From positions 1-17,984 of the forward strand of contig JBIQKC010000051.1 of the NCBI GenBank assembly GCA_044506885.1: a DNA stretch of 17,984 bases, read 5' to 3'. The translations under genes and the position numbers were made by a program. Source of the DNA: Croceibacterium_A sp044506885. Lineage in GTDB: Bacteria > Pseudomonadota > Alphaproteobacteria > Sphingomonadales > Sphingomonadaceae. Below are positions 6,381 through 12,249 of this stretch, piece by piece. The notes below the pieces were generated by a model. It worked only from the letters and a program-made list of their open reading frames with translations, was not told where the DNA came from and did not search any database. Numbering within the stretch: the stretch's first letter is position 1; each line of letters starts with the position of its first letter.

Positions 6381-6902
6381 ATGTCCGCAGCCCGTCCCTA
6401 CCGCGCGACCCAAGGGGGCACCGTCATCGTCCGCGCGGCGATCGCCGCGCTGGGCCTGGCGGCGCTGGTTGCGCCGGCGGGCGGGCAGGCGCAGTATCAG
6501 CGCGAGATCGGCAATGATCCGGCGCGCTGCGCGGCTGGCCCGGCGATCCGCATCACGGTAACCGAGATCAAGTCTTCCGCCGGAAAGGTCCGCGTGCAGC
6601 TCTATCGCGGCACGAAGCAGGACTGGCTGGAATCGGGCCGCTGGCTGAACCGCATCGAAGTCCCCGCCCGGGCCGGCACGATGAGCTTCTGCATGCCCGC
6701 GCCCGAGGCCGGGACTTACGCCATCGCCGTGCGGCACGACATCAACGGCAACGGCAAGACCGATCTTTCCCAGGACGGCGGCGGCATGTCGAACAACCCG
6801 AGCATCAACATCTTCAACCTCGGCAAGCCGAGCTACACCAAGACCCGGTTCGACCTGGGCAACGAGGTGAAGAATATCTCGATCCGCATGCGCTACATGT
6901 AG
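6381..6902 (+). CDS. Exported DUF2141 family protein
   Basis: The product has 173 residues. An N-terminal segment of about 38 residues with a hydrophobic run (AAIAALGLAALVAPAGGQAQ) looks like a signal peptide, so export to the periplasm is likely. The rest matches the DUF2141 pattern: a beta-strand core (KVRVQLYRG), then GTYAIAVRHDINGNGKTDLS with an Asp/Asn-rich calcium-loop-like stretch, and a GGGMSNNPSINIFNLGKPSY segment before the final strands. The function of this family is not established. The ATG at 6381 is chosen over the long upstream open frame, which is antisense to rpe. An AGG 8 bases upstream could serve as ribosome-binding site. It is transcribed away from rpe, behind the 11-bp repeat array, and ends 2 bases from the convergent Tam41-like gene. 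Confidence 0.78.
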   Translation: MSAARPYRATQGGTVIVRAAIAALGLAALVAPAGGQAQYQREIGNDPARCAAGPAIRITVTEIKSSAGKVRVQLYRGTKQDWLESGRWLNRIEVPARAGTMSFCMPAPEAGTYAIAVRHDINGNGKTDLSQDGGGMSNNPSINIFNLGKPSYTKTRFDLGNEVKNISIRMRYM

Positions 6903-6904
6903 GG

Positions 6905-7795
6905 TCAGCCGTCGCGACGCGCGCGGCGGATGCGCCACAGGACGCCCGGCGCGGCGAGGATCGGGTGCCGTTCGGCCCATGGCGACAGTTCGACCGCGAC
7001 GCCCGTATGGCGCTGCACCTTCCACGCGGCATAGCGCGCGGCCCCGTCGAACGTCGTGGTCGCCCGCACCAGCCGCGCGACGTTGAGCCCCTTGCCCAGC
7101 CGCCGACGCCGGTTCCACCAGCGCAGCGTCCGTCGCCGCCAAGCGGTATCGGGGCGCGGCTCCATGCGCTTCCCGTCCTGCACGAACGGCACCCCCGCCT
7201 CGGCCAGCGCGGCCGGCAGCAACCCGTCGAAATGCGCGCGGTTGGCGTCGAGAATATGGTTCGCCCGGCCCGGCTTTTCGACCCGCAGCTCGGCGCGATA
7301 GGTGGCCGCGAACAGCGCCTGCCAGTACTCGCTCTCCAGCCCCTTCTTCGGCCCGACCGCCACCGCCAGCCGCGCCGCCGTGCAGGCCGCGTCGGCCAGC
7401 GCAGCGGCGACATCCCCGCGCGCGGCCGCATCGCGCGACCAGGCGAGCGCGCAGGGCTGCACGAACCGCGCCCAGATGGTGGTGTCGAGCGTCGCGCCTT
7501 TCGCGGCGGCGGAGAATGTCGCCAGGGTCATCGTCGCGATCTTGGCGCGCGTTTCCACGCCTTCGTGCGCCCGCTCGCGATAGGAAACGCGCGGCCACAG
7601 GCCCCGCTCCCGCTCGCCCGGCAGCAGGACGTAGAAATCGAGCACACCTTCGAGCGAGCCGGTGCGCAGGTTGGAGCCGTAGAACAGCACCGCGAGCGCG
7701 CCCGCCTCCCGCCCGAGCATGGCGGCGAAAGCGGAAACGGCGGGATCGAGCGGGCGGTCCAGCGCCGCGCCCACGCGCGCGGCGAGGCCGCTCAC
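6905..7795 (-). CDS. Tam41-like nucleotidyltransferase (possible CDP-diacylglycerol synthase)
   Basis: The 296-residue soluble protein has no membrane span. I match it by pattern to the Tam41/Mmp37 family, whose mitochondrial members make CDP-diacylglycerol from phosphatidic acid and CTP. The points of match are a nucleotidyltransferase YGS (39-41) followed by LDFYVL (D53), where Tam41 has YGSG and IDFIF. Next comes ATLDTTIWARFVQP (101-114), aligning with the LYLAGRLQKP block. Then SEYWQALFAATYRAELR (155-171) aligns with the SYAGDIR block. Last, ANHILDANRAHFDGLL corresponds to the family's following helix. It starts at GTG 7795, overlapping the stop of the upstream lipid kinase (GTGA), whose product would be its substrate. 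The family call is by eye from remembered sequences; the activity is inference. Otherwise it is a hypothetical protein. Confidence 0.6.
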   Translation of the reverse strand: MSGLAARVGAALDRPLDPAVSAFAAMLGREAGALAVLFYGSNLRTGSLEGVLDFYVLLPGERERGLWPRVSYRERAHEGVETRAKIATMTLATFSAAAKGATLDTTIWARFVQPCALAWSRDAAARGDVAAALADAACTAARLAVAVGPKKGLESEYWQALFAATYRAELRVEKPGRANHILDANRAHFDGLLPAALAEAGVPFVQDGKRMEPRPDTAWRRRTLRWWNRRRRLGKGLNVARLVRATTTFDGAARYAAWKVQRHTGVAVELSPWAERHPILAAPGVLWRIRRARRDG

Positions 7796-8820
7796 GGCGT
7801 CACGAAGCGCAGCTTCGGCCCGAGCGCAAGCCGATAGCGGCCCGGCGGAAACGCCTCTCCGTCGAGGATGAAACGCTCGCCGATGTCGATCCCCAGCGCC
7901 TCGGTCCCGAACGAATGGTAGCCGCGCCGGCGCAGCCCCTCGCTGATGTAGCCGCGCAGGATCAGCGGCAGGCGCACCAGCAGCGCGGTGCTGGCGGCAT
8001 CGATCATGGTGACGCGCAAGGTTCCCTCGACCGCGCCGAACGGCCGCAGACGCGCCGGGAAATGCTCGAGCGTAGACGCGAAAACGAGGTAACGCTGTTC
8101 GCGCCCGCCGTTGCCGCTGTGCGCCACTTCACGCCCGGCGGCATCGCGCAGCACGATCGGCGCGCCCTTGCGCCAGACATTGCGCTCGCTGCCGAAGATC
8201 GCCTGCAACAGGCTCCACGCGGCCGTGACCACCACGCCCAGCGAATTGAACGCGCCCCACCGGTGCGCGTCCTGGCCAAGGCCGATGGCAGCGGTGAACA
8301 CGCCCGCGCCGAATACGAAACCGTAGACGCGCGCATCGTGGTCGTCGCGCTGGGCGACCATCAGCGGCCGGCGCTGCTCCATCCGCCCGGCGTGGATCGC
8401 CGCGACCGCATCGCGCAGCGACCAGTTCTTCGGCAAGCCGAGATCGCTCGCCAGCGCGTTGGTCTTGCCATTCGGCAGCACGATCAGCGGCGGCCAGCTT
8501 TCGCCGAACACGCCCGCGCCGCTGGTCAGCACGTCGCGCACCGTCCCGTCGCCCCCATCGACGACGAGGTAGTCGATCCGGCGGTCGGCGAAGCGCGCCA
8601 GCGCGCCGGCCAGCTCCTCGCGCCGCGCCGGGGTTTCGACCAGCAGCGTCGCCCCCTCGGTCGCTTCGGGAATAGTGCTGTGGTTGCGGTGGCTGCGGGT
8701 GTTGCGGATTACGCCGATCAACGGCACGGCGCGCGTAGGCGGCGCCCACGCGCCAGCGCCGGCGGCGGGCGGCCGTGAGACCTGCGGCAAGCGGTCGAAC
8801 AGGTGGATCGTCCCGTCCAT
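7792..8820 (-). CDS. Diacylglycerol-kinase-family lipid kinase
   Basis: The 342-residue protein has a DAGK catalytic-domain N-terminal half: PLIGVIRNTRSHRN (33-46), then LVVDGGDGTVRDVLT (85-99) with the GGDGT nucleotide loop, and PLIVLPNGKTNALA (111-124), where GTxN-type kinases usually have PLGTANDFA. The C-terminal beta-rich part ends with IGERFILDGEAFPPGRYRLAL, the usual E-G-E type region of the fold. Members phosphorylate diacylglycerol, sphingoid bases or related lipids with ATP; the substrate here is not determined. The ATG at 8820 has an AGGA about 8 bases upstream; a GTG at 8844 is less likely. It is the first gene of a two-gene minus-strand unit with the Tam41-like gene, suggesting DAG to phosphatidic acid to CDP-DAG. 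Confidence 0.85.
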   Translation of the reverse strand: MDGTIHLFDRLPQVSRPPAAGAGAWAPPTRAVPLIGVIRNTRSHRNHSTIPEATEGATLLVETPARREELAGALARFADRRIDYLVVDGGDGTVRDVLTSGAGVFGESWPPLIVLPNGKTNALASDLGLPKNWSLRDAVAAIHAGRMEQRRPLMVAQRDDHDARVYGFVFGAGVFTAAIGLGQDAHRWGAFNSLGVVVTAAWSLLQAIFGSERNVWRKGAPIVLRDAAGREVAHSGNGGREQRYLVFASTLEHFPARLRPFGAVEGTLRVTMIDAASTALLVRLPLILRGYISEGLRRRGYHSFGTEALGIDIGERFILDGEAFPPGRYRLALGPKLRFVTP

Positions 8821-9056
8821 CAACTGTGTCCTAGACGTTCGCACTCCCGGCCTTCACATGCCAGTTCTACAAAATCCGAGCCGCGCCGTCGCCTGCGATG
8901 TGCGGCAGCCCTTCGCAAGACCATTCAATCCCGTTCGATGGATCATCGGTGAACCGTCCCCCTGAGCACTTGGGGTATGCGGCGCGCCGTTGCAAGAGCA
9001 AGCCCAAAGCTGGCTCCGGCCCGCAGGGAGGGCGAGGGCCTGTCCCATTGCCGGTT

Positions 9057-9067
9057 ATGGGTCCTGA
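9057..9067. repeat. Short motif ATGGGTCCTGA, shared in reverse with 17915-17925
   Basis: The 11 bases here are the exact reverse complement of TCAGGACCCAT at 17915-17925. Both copies lie in divergent intergenic regions, 15 and 24 bases before a plus-strand start codon, and both are flanked by an A/T-rich edge (TTA or TTAA). The other 8821-9082 sequence shows no gene, only the presumed divergent promoters. Confidence 0.45.
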
Positions 9068-9082
9068 TCGTAGGGGGGATCG

Positions 9083-9739
9083 ATGGAAATACCGATCCTC
9101 TACGAAGACGGCGAAGCGCTGGTGATCGGCAAGCCCGGCGGGCTGCCGATGGACCGGCCGCGCGCCGGCGGCGCTTCGCTCGACGATCGCCTCGACGAGT
9201 TGCGGCTCGGTTTCCAGCGCCGCCCTGCGCCGGCCCATCGCCTCGATACCGACACCTCCGGCTGCCTGCTGCTGGCGCGCAATCCCAAGGCGCTCAAGCG
9301 CTTCGCAGCCGCCTTCGAAGCGAGGCAGGTGGACAAGCGCTATCTCGGCATTCTCGCCGGCTTGCCGCGCGAGCGGGAAGGTACGGTCGAACTGGCGCTG
9401 GCGAAGATCAGCAGCGCCGAGAAGGGCTGGCGGATGATCCCGGCGCGGAAGGGCAAGCCGGCCGTCACCCACTGGCGCGTGGTCGGCGAAAGCGGCGGCC
9501 GCGCGCTGGTCGAGTTCCGGCCCGAGACCGGCCGGACGCACCAGATCCGCGTCCATGCGGCAAGCGGCATCGGCGTGCCGCTGCTGGGCGATCCCGTTTA
9601 TGGCGACGGCAAGGGCGCGCCGCGCACGATGCTCCATGCCGCCGGGATCGCGCTCGCGCGCGAGGGCAAGCCGCCGATCGCCGCCACCGCTCCGCTGCCG
9701 GCCGACTTCGCCGCGCTCGGTTTCGCCGATGCCGGATGA
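9083..9739 (+). CDS. RluA-family RNA pseudouridine synthase
   Basis: The enzyme isomerises uridine to pseudouridine in rRNA or tRNA. The 218-residue protein is a bare catalytic domain without an S4 domain, like RluA itself. Motifs are ALVIGKPGGLPMD near the start, the catalytic AHRLDTDTSG (51-60, Asp55), DKRYLGILAG, and the C-terminal RPETGRTHQIRVHAASG, then GDPVYGDGKG. The exact target position cannot be told. The ATG at 9083 is preceded by a strong GGGGGG Shine-Dalgarno (9073-9078). Its 3' end overlaps arfB by 11 bases, so the two are probably cotranscribed and translationally coupled. Confidence 0.93.
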   Translation: MEIPILYEDGEALVIGKPGGLPMDRPRAGGASLDDRLDELRLGFQRRPAPAHRLDTDTSGCLLLARNPKALKRFAAAFEARQVDKRYLGILAGLPREREGTVELALAKISSAEKGWRMIPARKGKPAVTHWRVVGESGGRALVEFRPETGRTHQIRVHAASGIGVPLLGDPVYGDGKGAPRTMLHAAGIALAREGKPPIAATAPLPADFAALGFADAG

Positions 9740-10145
9740 CGCCGATGAGACGGTCGCCCGCGCGCTGGCATTGGCGGAAGAAAGCTTCATCGCCGCTTCC
9801 GGCCCCGGCGGGCAGAACGTCAACAAGGTCGCCACCGCCGTCCAGCTCCGGCTCGACGTCTTCGCGCTGCGCCTTTCGCCCGAAGCGTTTCACCGGCTCA
9901 GAGCGCTTGCCGGCAGCCGGATGACCGCGAAGGGGGAGATCGTGATCGCCGCCCGCCGCTTCCGCACGCAGGAGGCGAATCGCGACGACGCCCGCGCCCG
10001 CCTCGCCGCGCTGGTCGAGCAGGCGCTCGCCGAACCGAAGAAGCGCGCGAAGACCCGCGTCAACCGCGTTGGCAAGGAACAGCGCATCAAGGCCAAGAAG
10101 GCGCGCGGCACGGTCAAGGCCAATCGCGGCAAGATCGACTGGTAA
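9729..10145 (+). CDS. arfB: Ribosome-rescue peptidyl-tRNA hydrolase ArfB (YaeJ)
   Basis: ArfB frees ribosomes stalled on truncated messages by hydrolysing peptidyl-tRNA. The 138-residue product is typical in size. It has an RF-1-type domain with the catalytic SGPGGQNVNK motif (24-33, GGQ at 27-29), followed by AVQLRLDV, and a long basic tail rich in Lys/Arg (about 105-138, with KKRAKTRVNR and RIKAKKARG) that in this family inserts into the empty mRNA channel. The ATG at 9729 lies 11 bases inside the rluA-like gene; the open frame extends further upstream but that part is an out-of-frame shadow. The pairing with a pseudouridine synthase and, 127 bases on, rpmG makes this a translation-related cluster. 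Confidence 0.95.
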   Translation: MPDDADETVARALALAEESFIAASGPGGQNVNKVATAVQLRLDVFALRLSPEAFHRLRALAGSRMTAKGEIVIAARRFRTQEANRDDARARLAALVEQALAEPKKRAKTRVNRVGKEQRIKAKKARGTVKANRGKIDW

Positions 10146-10185
10146 CCCGCGCGCCGCGCCTTGACTTTTTCCGCCTTCCGCAGCA

Positions 10186-10212
10186 AAGGCGCGCCCGGAC
10201 GGGCGGCGCCTT
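10186..10212 (+). terminator. Strong GC hairpin between arfB and rpmG (terminator or leader structure)
   Basis: AAGGCGC-GCCC (10186-10196) pairs with GGGC-G-GCGCCTT (10201-10212) around a GGAC loop, an 11-bp stem with one bulged G. No T-run follows, so intrinsic termination is uncertain. It may instead be a structure in the rpmG 5' leader. A TTGACT at 10161-10166 just upstream could be a -35 box, but no convincing -10 box lies at the right distance. Confidence 0.35.
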
Positions 10213-10272
10213 GCGCGTCGCCCCTGTTGTTTCGGGCTTCATCAGCCCTCACCGACCTTTGGGAATCAGACG

Positions 10273-10440
10273 ATGGCCAAGCCCGCAACGATCAAGATCC
10301 GGCTGAACTCGACCGCCGACACCGGCTTCTTCTACGTGACCAAGAAGAACCCGCGCAACACGACCGAGAAGATGACCTTCCGCAAGTACGACCCGATTGC
10401 GAAAAAGCACGTCGAGTTCAAGGAAGGCAAGATCAAGTAA
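10273..10440 (+). CDS. rpmG: 50S ribosomal protein bL33
   Basis: The ORF encodes 55 residues, the normal size for bL33: MAKPATIKIRLNSTADTGFF, a YVTKKNPRNTTEKMTFRKYD core, and a VEFKEGKIK end. It has no cysteines, so it is the zinc-independent (C-minus) form, as is usual in proteobacteria; the nearby Zur regulator therefore has no obvious link to it. A GGGA about 10 bases before the ATG can serve as ribosome-binding site. It stands alone on the plus strand 127 bases after arfB, behind a strong GC hairpin, and 63 bases before lolA. Confidence 0.96.
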   Translation: MAKPATIKIRLNSTADTGFFYVTKKNPRNTTEKMTFRKYDPIAKKHVEFKEGKIK

Positions 10441-10462
10441 GCTGAACCGCCGGGGGCGCCCA

Positions 10463-10479
10463 GGTTCACAACCGGTTCA
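10463..10479 (+). promoter_or_regulatory. GGTTCA direct repeat with 11-bp spacing upstream of lolA
   Basis: GGTTCA occurs at 10463-10468 and 10474-10479, 11 bases apart. The box GTTCACAACCGGTTCA matches GTTCACATCGAGTTCA in the DUF2141 control region (6247-6262) at 13 of 16 positions. An inverted TGAACC (10443-10448) lies upstream. This resembles a tandem response-regulator site. It ends 24 bases before the ATG at 10504 and directly abuts an alternative ATG at 10480, so it argues for the downstream start. Confidence 0.45.
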
Positions 10480-10503
10480 ATGCCCCGTAGCTATCGCCGG
10501 AGC

Positions 10504-11160
10504 ATGAACATCCTGCCCAGGTTCACCGCCCGCCCCCTGCGCGCCGCGATTGCCGGCGCGCTGACGCTTGCCGTTCCTGCTACGCTGGCTACGCTGCCCG
10601 CTCCCGCATCGGCGCAAAACGATCTCCTCGACCGGGCCGCCGCGGCGCTGCGCGGCATCACCACGATGCGCGCCGACTTCACCCAGACGGACCGCAGCGG
10701 ACAGGTTGCGCGCGGCGTGCTGACGCTGAAGAATCCGGGGCGGATTCGCTTCGAATATGCCGGCGGCGACCTGCTCGTCGTATCGGACGGCCGCTCGCTG
10801 ACTTTCGTCGACTACGAGGTCAACCAGCTCGACCGCTGGCCGATCAGCAATTCGCCGCTCGGCGCGCTGCTCGATCCGAACCGCGATGTGAGGCGCTACG
10901 GCGCGCTGGTCCCGACGGCGAACGACAATGTCGTCAGCATCGACGTCCGCGATCCGAACAAGCCCGAATATGGCACCATCACGCTGGTCTTCGTGCGCAA
11001 CGCCGGCGCGCCCGGCGGGCTGGAACTGTCGAGCTGGGTGCAGCTCGATGCGCAGAACAAGCGGACCACGGTGCGGCTGTCCAACCAGCGCTATGGCATG
11101 GCCGTGGCCGACAGCGCATTCCGCTACGAAGATCCGCGCACGTCTCGTCGGCGGAGGTGA
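10504..11160 (+). CDS. lolA: Outer-membrane lipoprotein carrier protein LolA
   Basis: LolA ferries lipoproteins from the inner-membrane LolCDE complex across the periplasm to the outer-membrane receptor. From the ATG at 10504 the product is 218 residues. A signal peptide (basic MNILPRFTARPLR, hydrophobic AAIAGALTLAVPATLATL, then PAPASA) is probably cleaved after residue 37. The mature part shows the LolA pattern: ALRGITTMRADFTQTDRSGQ, then a LTLKNPGRIRFEY strand pair, LLVVSDGRSLTFVDYEVNQLDRWPISNSPLG, and a C-terminal strand series (NKRTTVRLSNQRYG). An ATG at 10480 in the same frame would add eight residues, but it abuts the GGTTCA repeat and the shorter form has the cleaner signal peptide. 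It is followed by the candidate small RNA. Confidence 0.9.
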   Translation: MNILPRFTARPLRAAIAGALTLAVPATLATLPAPASAQNDLLDRAAAALRGITTMRADFTQTDRSGQVARGVLTLKNPGRIRFEYAGGDLLVVSDGRSLTFVDYEVNQLDRWPISNSPLGALLDPNRDVRRYGALVPTANDNVVSIDVRDPNKPEYGTITLVFVRNAGAPGGLELSSWVQLDAQNKRTTVRLSNQRYGMAVADSAFRYEDPRTSRRRR

Positions 11161-11214
11161 ACGGACGCGCGGTGAGCCGCCCGGACTATGCGACAAGACG
11201 TAGGCCGCCATTCA

Positions 11215-11243
11215 TTTACCAGACAGGCGTTTAAGCCTAGTTT
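11215..11243 (+). promoter_or_regulatory. Candidate promoter for the 11250-11374 RNA
   Basis: TTTACC (11215-11220), a 17-base spacer and TAGTTT (11238-11243) give a weak sigma-70 match (4/6 and 3/6). A start 7 bases after the -10 box would be G11250, exactly the first base of the long stem of the predicted RNA. Inferred by eye only. A short inverted repeat, AGGC-N6-GCCT, lies within the spacer. Confidence 0.35.
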
Positions 11244-11249
11244 GCATGG

Positions 11250-11374
11250 GCATGGCGGTGAGAGGCGGGTTTCCCCCCTGTTGCCCTGACCTCGTCAAAA
11301 CGCTGCCATGCAAGCGTGACGAACGCTCAAAACGAACCCCCGCCCCATTGCCCCCGGGGTGGGGGTTTTTGTTT
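11250..11374 (+). ncRNA. Candidate structured small RNA between lolA and xthA
   Basis: About 125 bases fold by eye into a closed architecture ending at a strong terminator. Outer stem: GCATGGCGGTG (11250-11260) with CGCTGCCATGC (11301-11311), 11 consecutive pairs including two G-U. Inside lie AGGCGGG-TTT-CCCCCCT (11263-11279, one mismatch) and TGAC-CTC-GTCA (11287-11297). Then comes a hairpin AGCGT-N5-ACGCT (11313-11327), then the terminator (11335-11374). A candidate promoter places the start at 11250. I recognise no known RNA family. Alternatives are a structured lolA 3' end or an xthA leader attenuator. No protein-like ORF of note lies in it. Confidence 0.5.
11335..11374 (+). terminator. 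Rho-independent terminator
   Basis: AACCCCCGCCCC (11335-11346) pairs with GGGGTGGGGGTT (11356-11367) around a 9-base loop: a 12-bp stem with a single G-U pair, followed by TTTTTGTTT (11366-11374). It closes the candidate small RNA, or lolA if no separate RNA exists, and lies 84 bases before the xthA ATG. The opposite strand has an interrupted T-run (TTCGTTTT), so weak bidirectional use is possible. Confidence 0.8.
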
Positions 11375-11457
11375 GCGGCGATGCCGCCGCATTTCGTCCG
11401 GGGTCTTGCGCTTCTCCATCCCTTGCCCGGCTTCGCGCTCCTATCTATCCCCGCGCG

Positions 11458-12249
11458 ATGCTTTCGATTGCCTCATGGAATATCAACTCGGTCCGCCTGC
11501 GGATGGACCAGGTCGCGCGCTTTCTCGAAGCGGAGCGGCCCGACGTGCTGTGCCTCCAGGAAATAAAGTGCCGCGAGGAACAGTTTCCCCACGCCGCGTT
11601 CGAAGCGCTCGGCTATACCCACCGCGCGATCCACGGGCAGAAGGGCTATCACGGCGTCGCTACCGTCAGCCGCATCCCGTTCCGCGAGTTCTCGCGCCAC
11701 GACTGGCAGGACAACGGCGAAGCGCGCCACGTCGGCGTGGAACTGCTCGATGCGGGTCAGGGCATGGTGCTGGAGAACGTCTATATTCCGGCGGGCGGCG
11801 ACATTCCCGATCGCGAGCTGAACGCCAAGTTCGGCCAGAAGCTCGATTTCCTCGGCCGGATGACCCGCTGGGCCGACGCGCTCGACCGCCCGACGCTGCT
11901 GGTGGGCGATTTCAACATCGCCCCGCTCGAATGCGACGTCTACGATCACAAGGCGCTGCTGAAAGTGGTCAGCCACACGCCGGTCGAAGTCGAGACGCTC
12001 GGGCGTCTGCGCGACGCGCACGGCTGGGTCGACCTCGGCCGCAAGCATATCCCGGCGCCGGAACGTAACTATTCCTGGTGGTCCTATCGCTCCTACTGGC
12101 GGCAGAAGGACCAGGGGCGGCGGCTCGATCATATGTGGGCCTCGCCCGATCTCGCCGCGCAAACGCGCGCGCACCGCTTCGTCGAGGAGACCCGGCGGTG
12201 GGACCAGCCATCGGACCACGTTCCGCTGGTGACGGAGTTCGATCTCTGA
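11458..12249 (+). CDS. xthA: Exodeoxyribonuclease III (AP endonuclease)
   Basis: The enzyme cuts DNA 5' of abasic sites and removes 3' blocking groups in base-excision repair. The 263-residue product is full length for the Xth/Exo III branch of the endonuclease-exonuclease-phosphatase fold. All key motifs are present: SWNINSVR (6-13), LCLQEIKC with metal-binding Glu35, GYHGVATVSR (63-72), NVYIPAGGD (107-115), LVGDFNIAP with Asp151 and Asn153, LDHMWAS, and the C-terminal PSDHVPLV with Asp253/His254. The ATG at 11458 gives the standard N-terminus and has no clear Shine-Dalgarno. It follows the terminator by 84 bases, so it probably has its own promoter, and its stop lies inside the ribA start region. 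Confidence 0.95.
   Translation: MLSIASWNINSVRLRMDQVARFLEAERPDVLCLQEIKCREEQFPHAAFEALGYTHRAIHGQKGYHGVATVSRIPFREFSRHDWQDNGEARHVGVELLDAGQGMVLENVYIPAGGDIPDRELNAKFGQKLDFLGRMTRWADALDRPTLLVGDFNIAPLECDVYDHKALLKVVSHTPVEVETLGRLRDAHGWVDLGRKHIPAPERNYSWWSYRSYWRQKDQGRRLDHMWASPDLAAQTRAHRFVEETRRWDQPSDHVPLVTEFDL

Noticed and set aside
8821..9082. Hidden gene or RNA in the 262-base divergent spacer
   Set aside because: Open frames there are short and shadow-like, and only small scattered inverted repeats were seen. Nothing beyond presumed promoters and the ATGGGTCCTGA motif.
8867..9835. Minus-strand ORF of 322 codons opposite the rluA-like gene
   Set aside because: Antisense shadow; the plus strand has the HRLDTDTSG catalytic motif and a strong ribosome-binding site.
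10161..10189. Promoter for rpmG from the TTGACT box
   Set aside because: No -10-like hexamer lies 16-18 bases downstream (the sequence there is CAAAGG), so a feature call is not supported.
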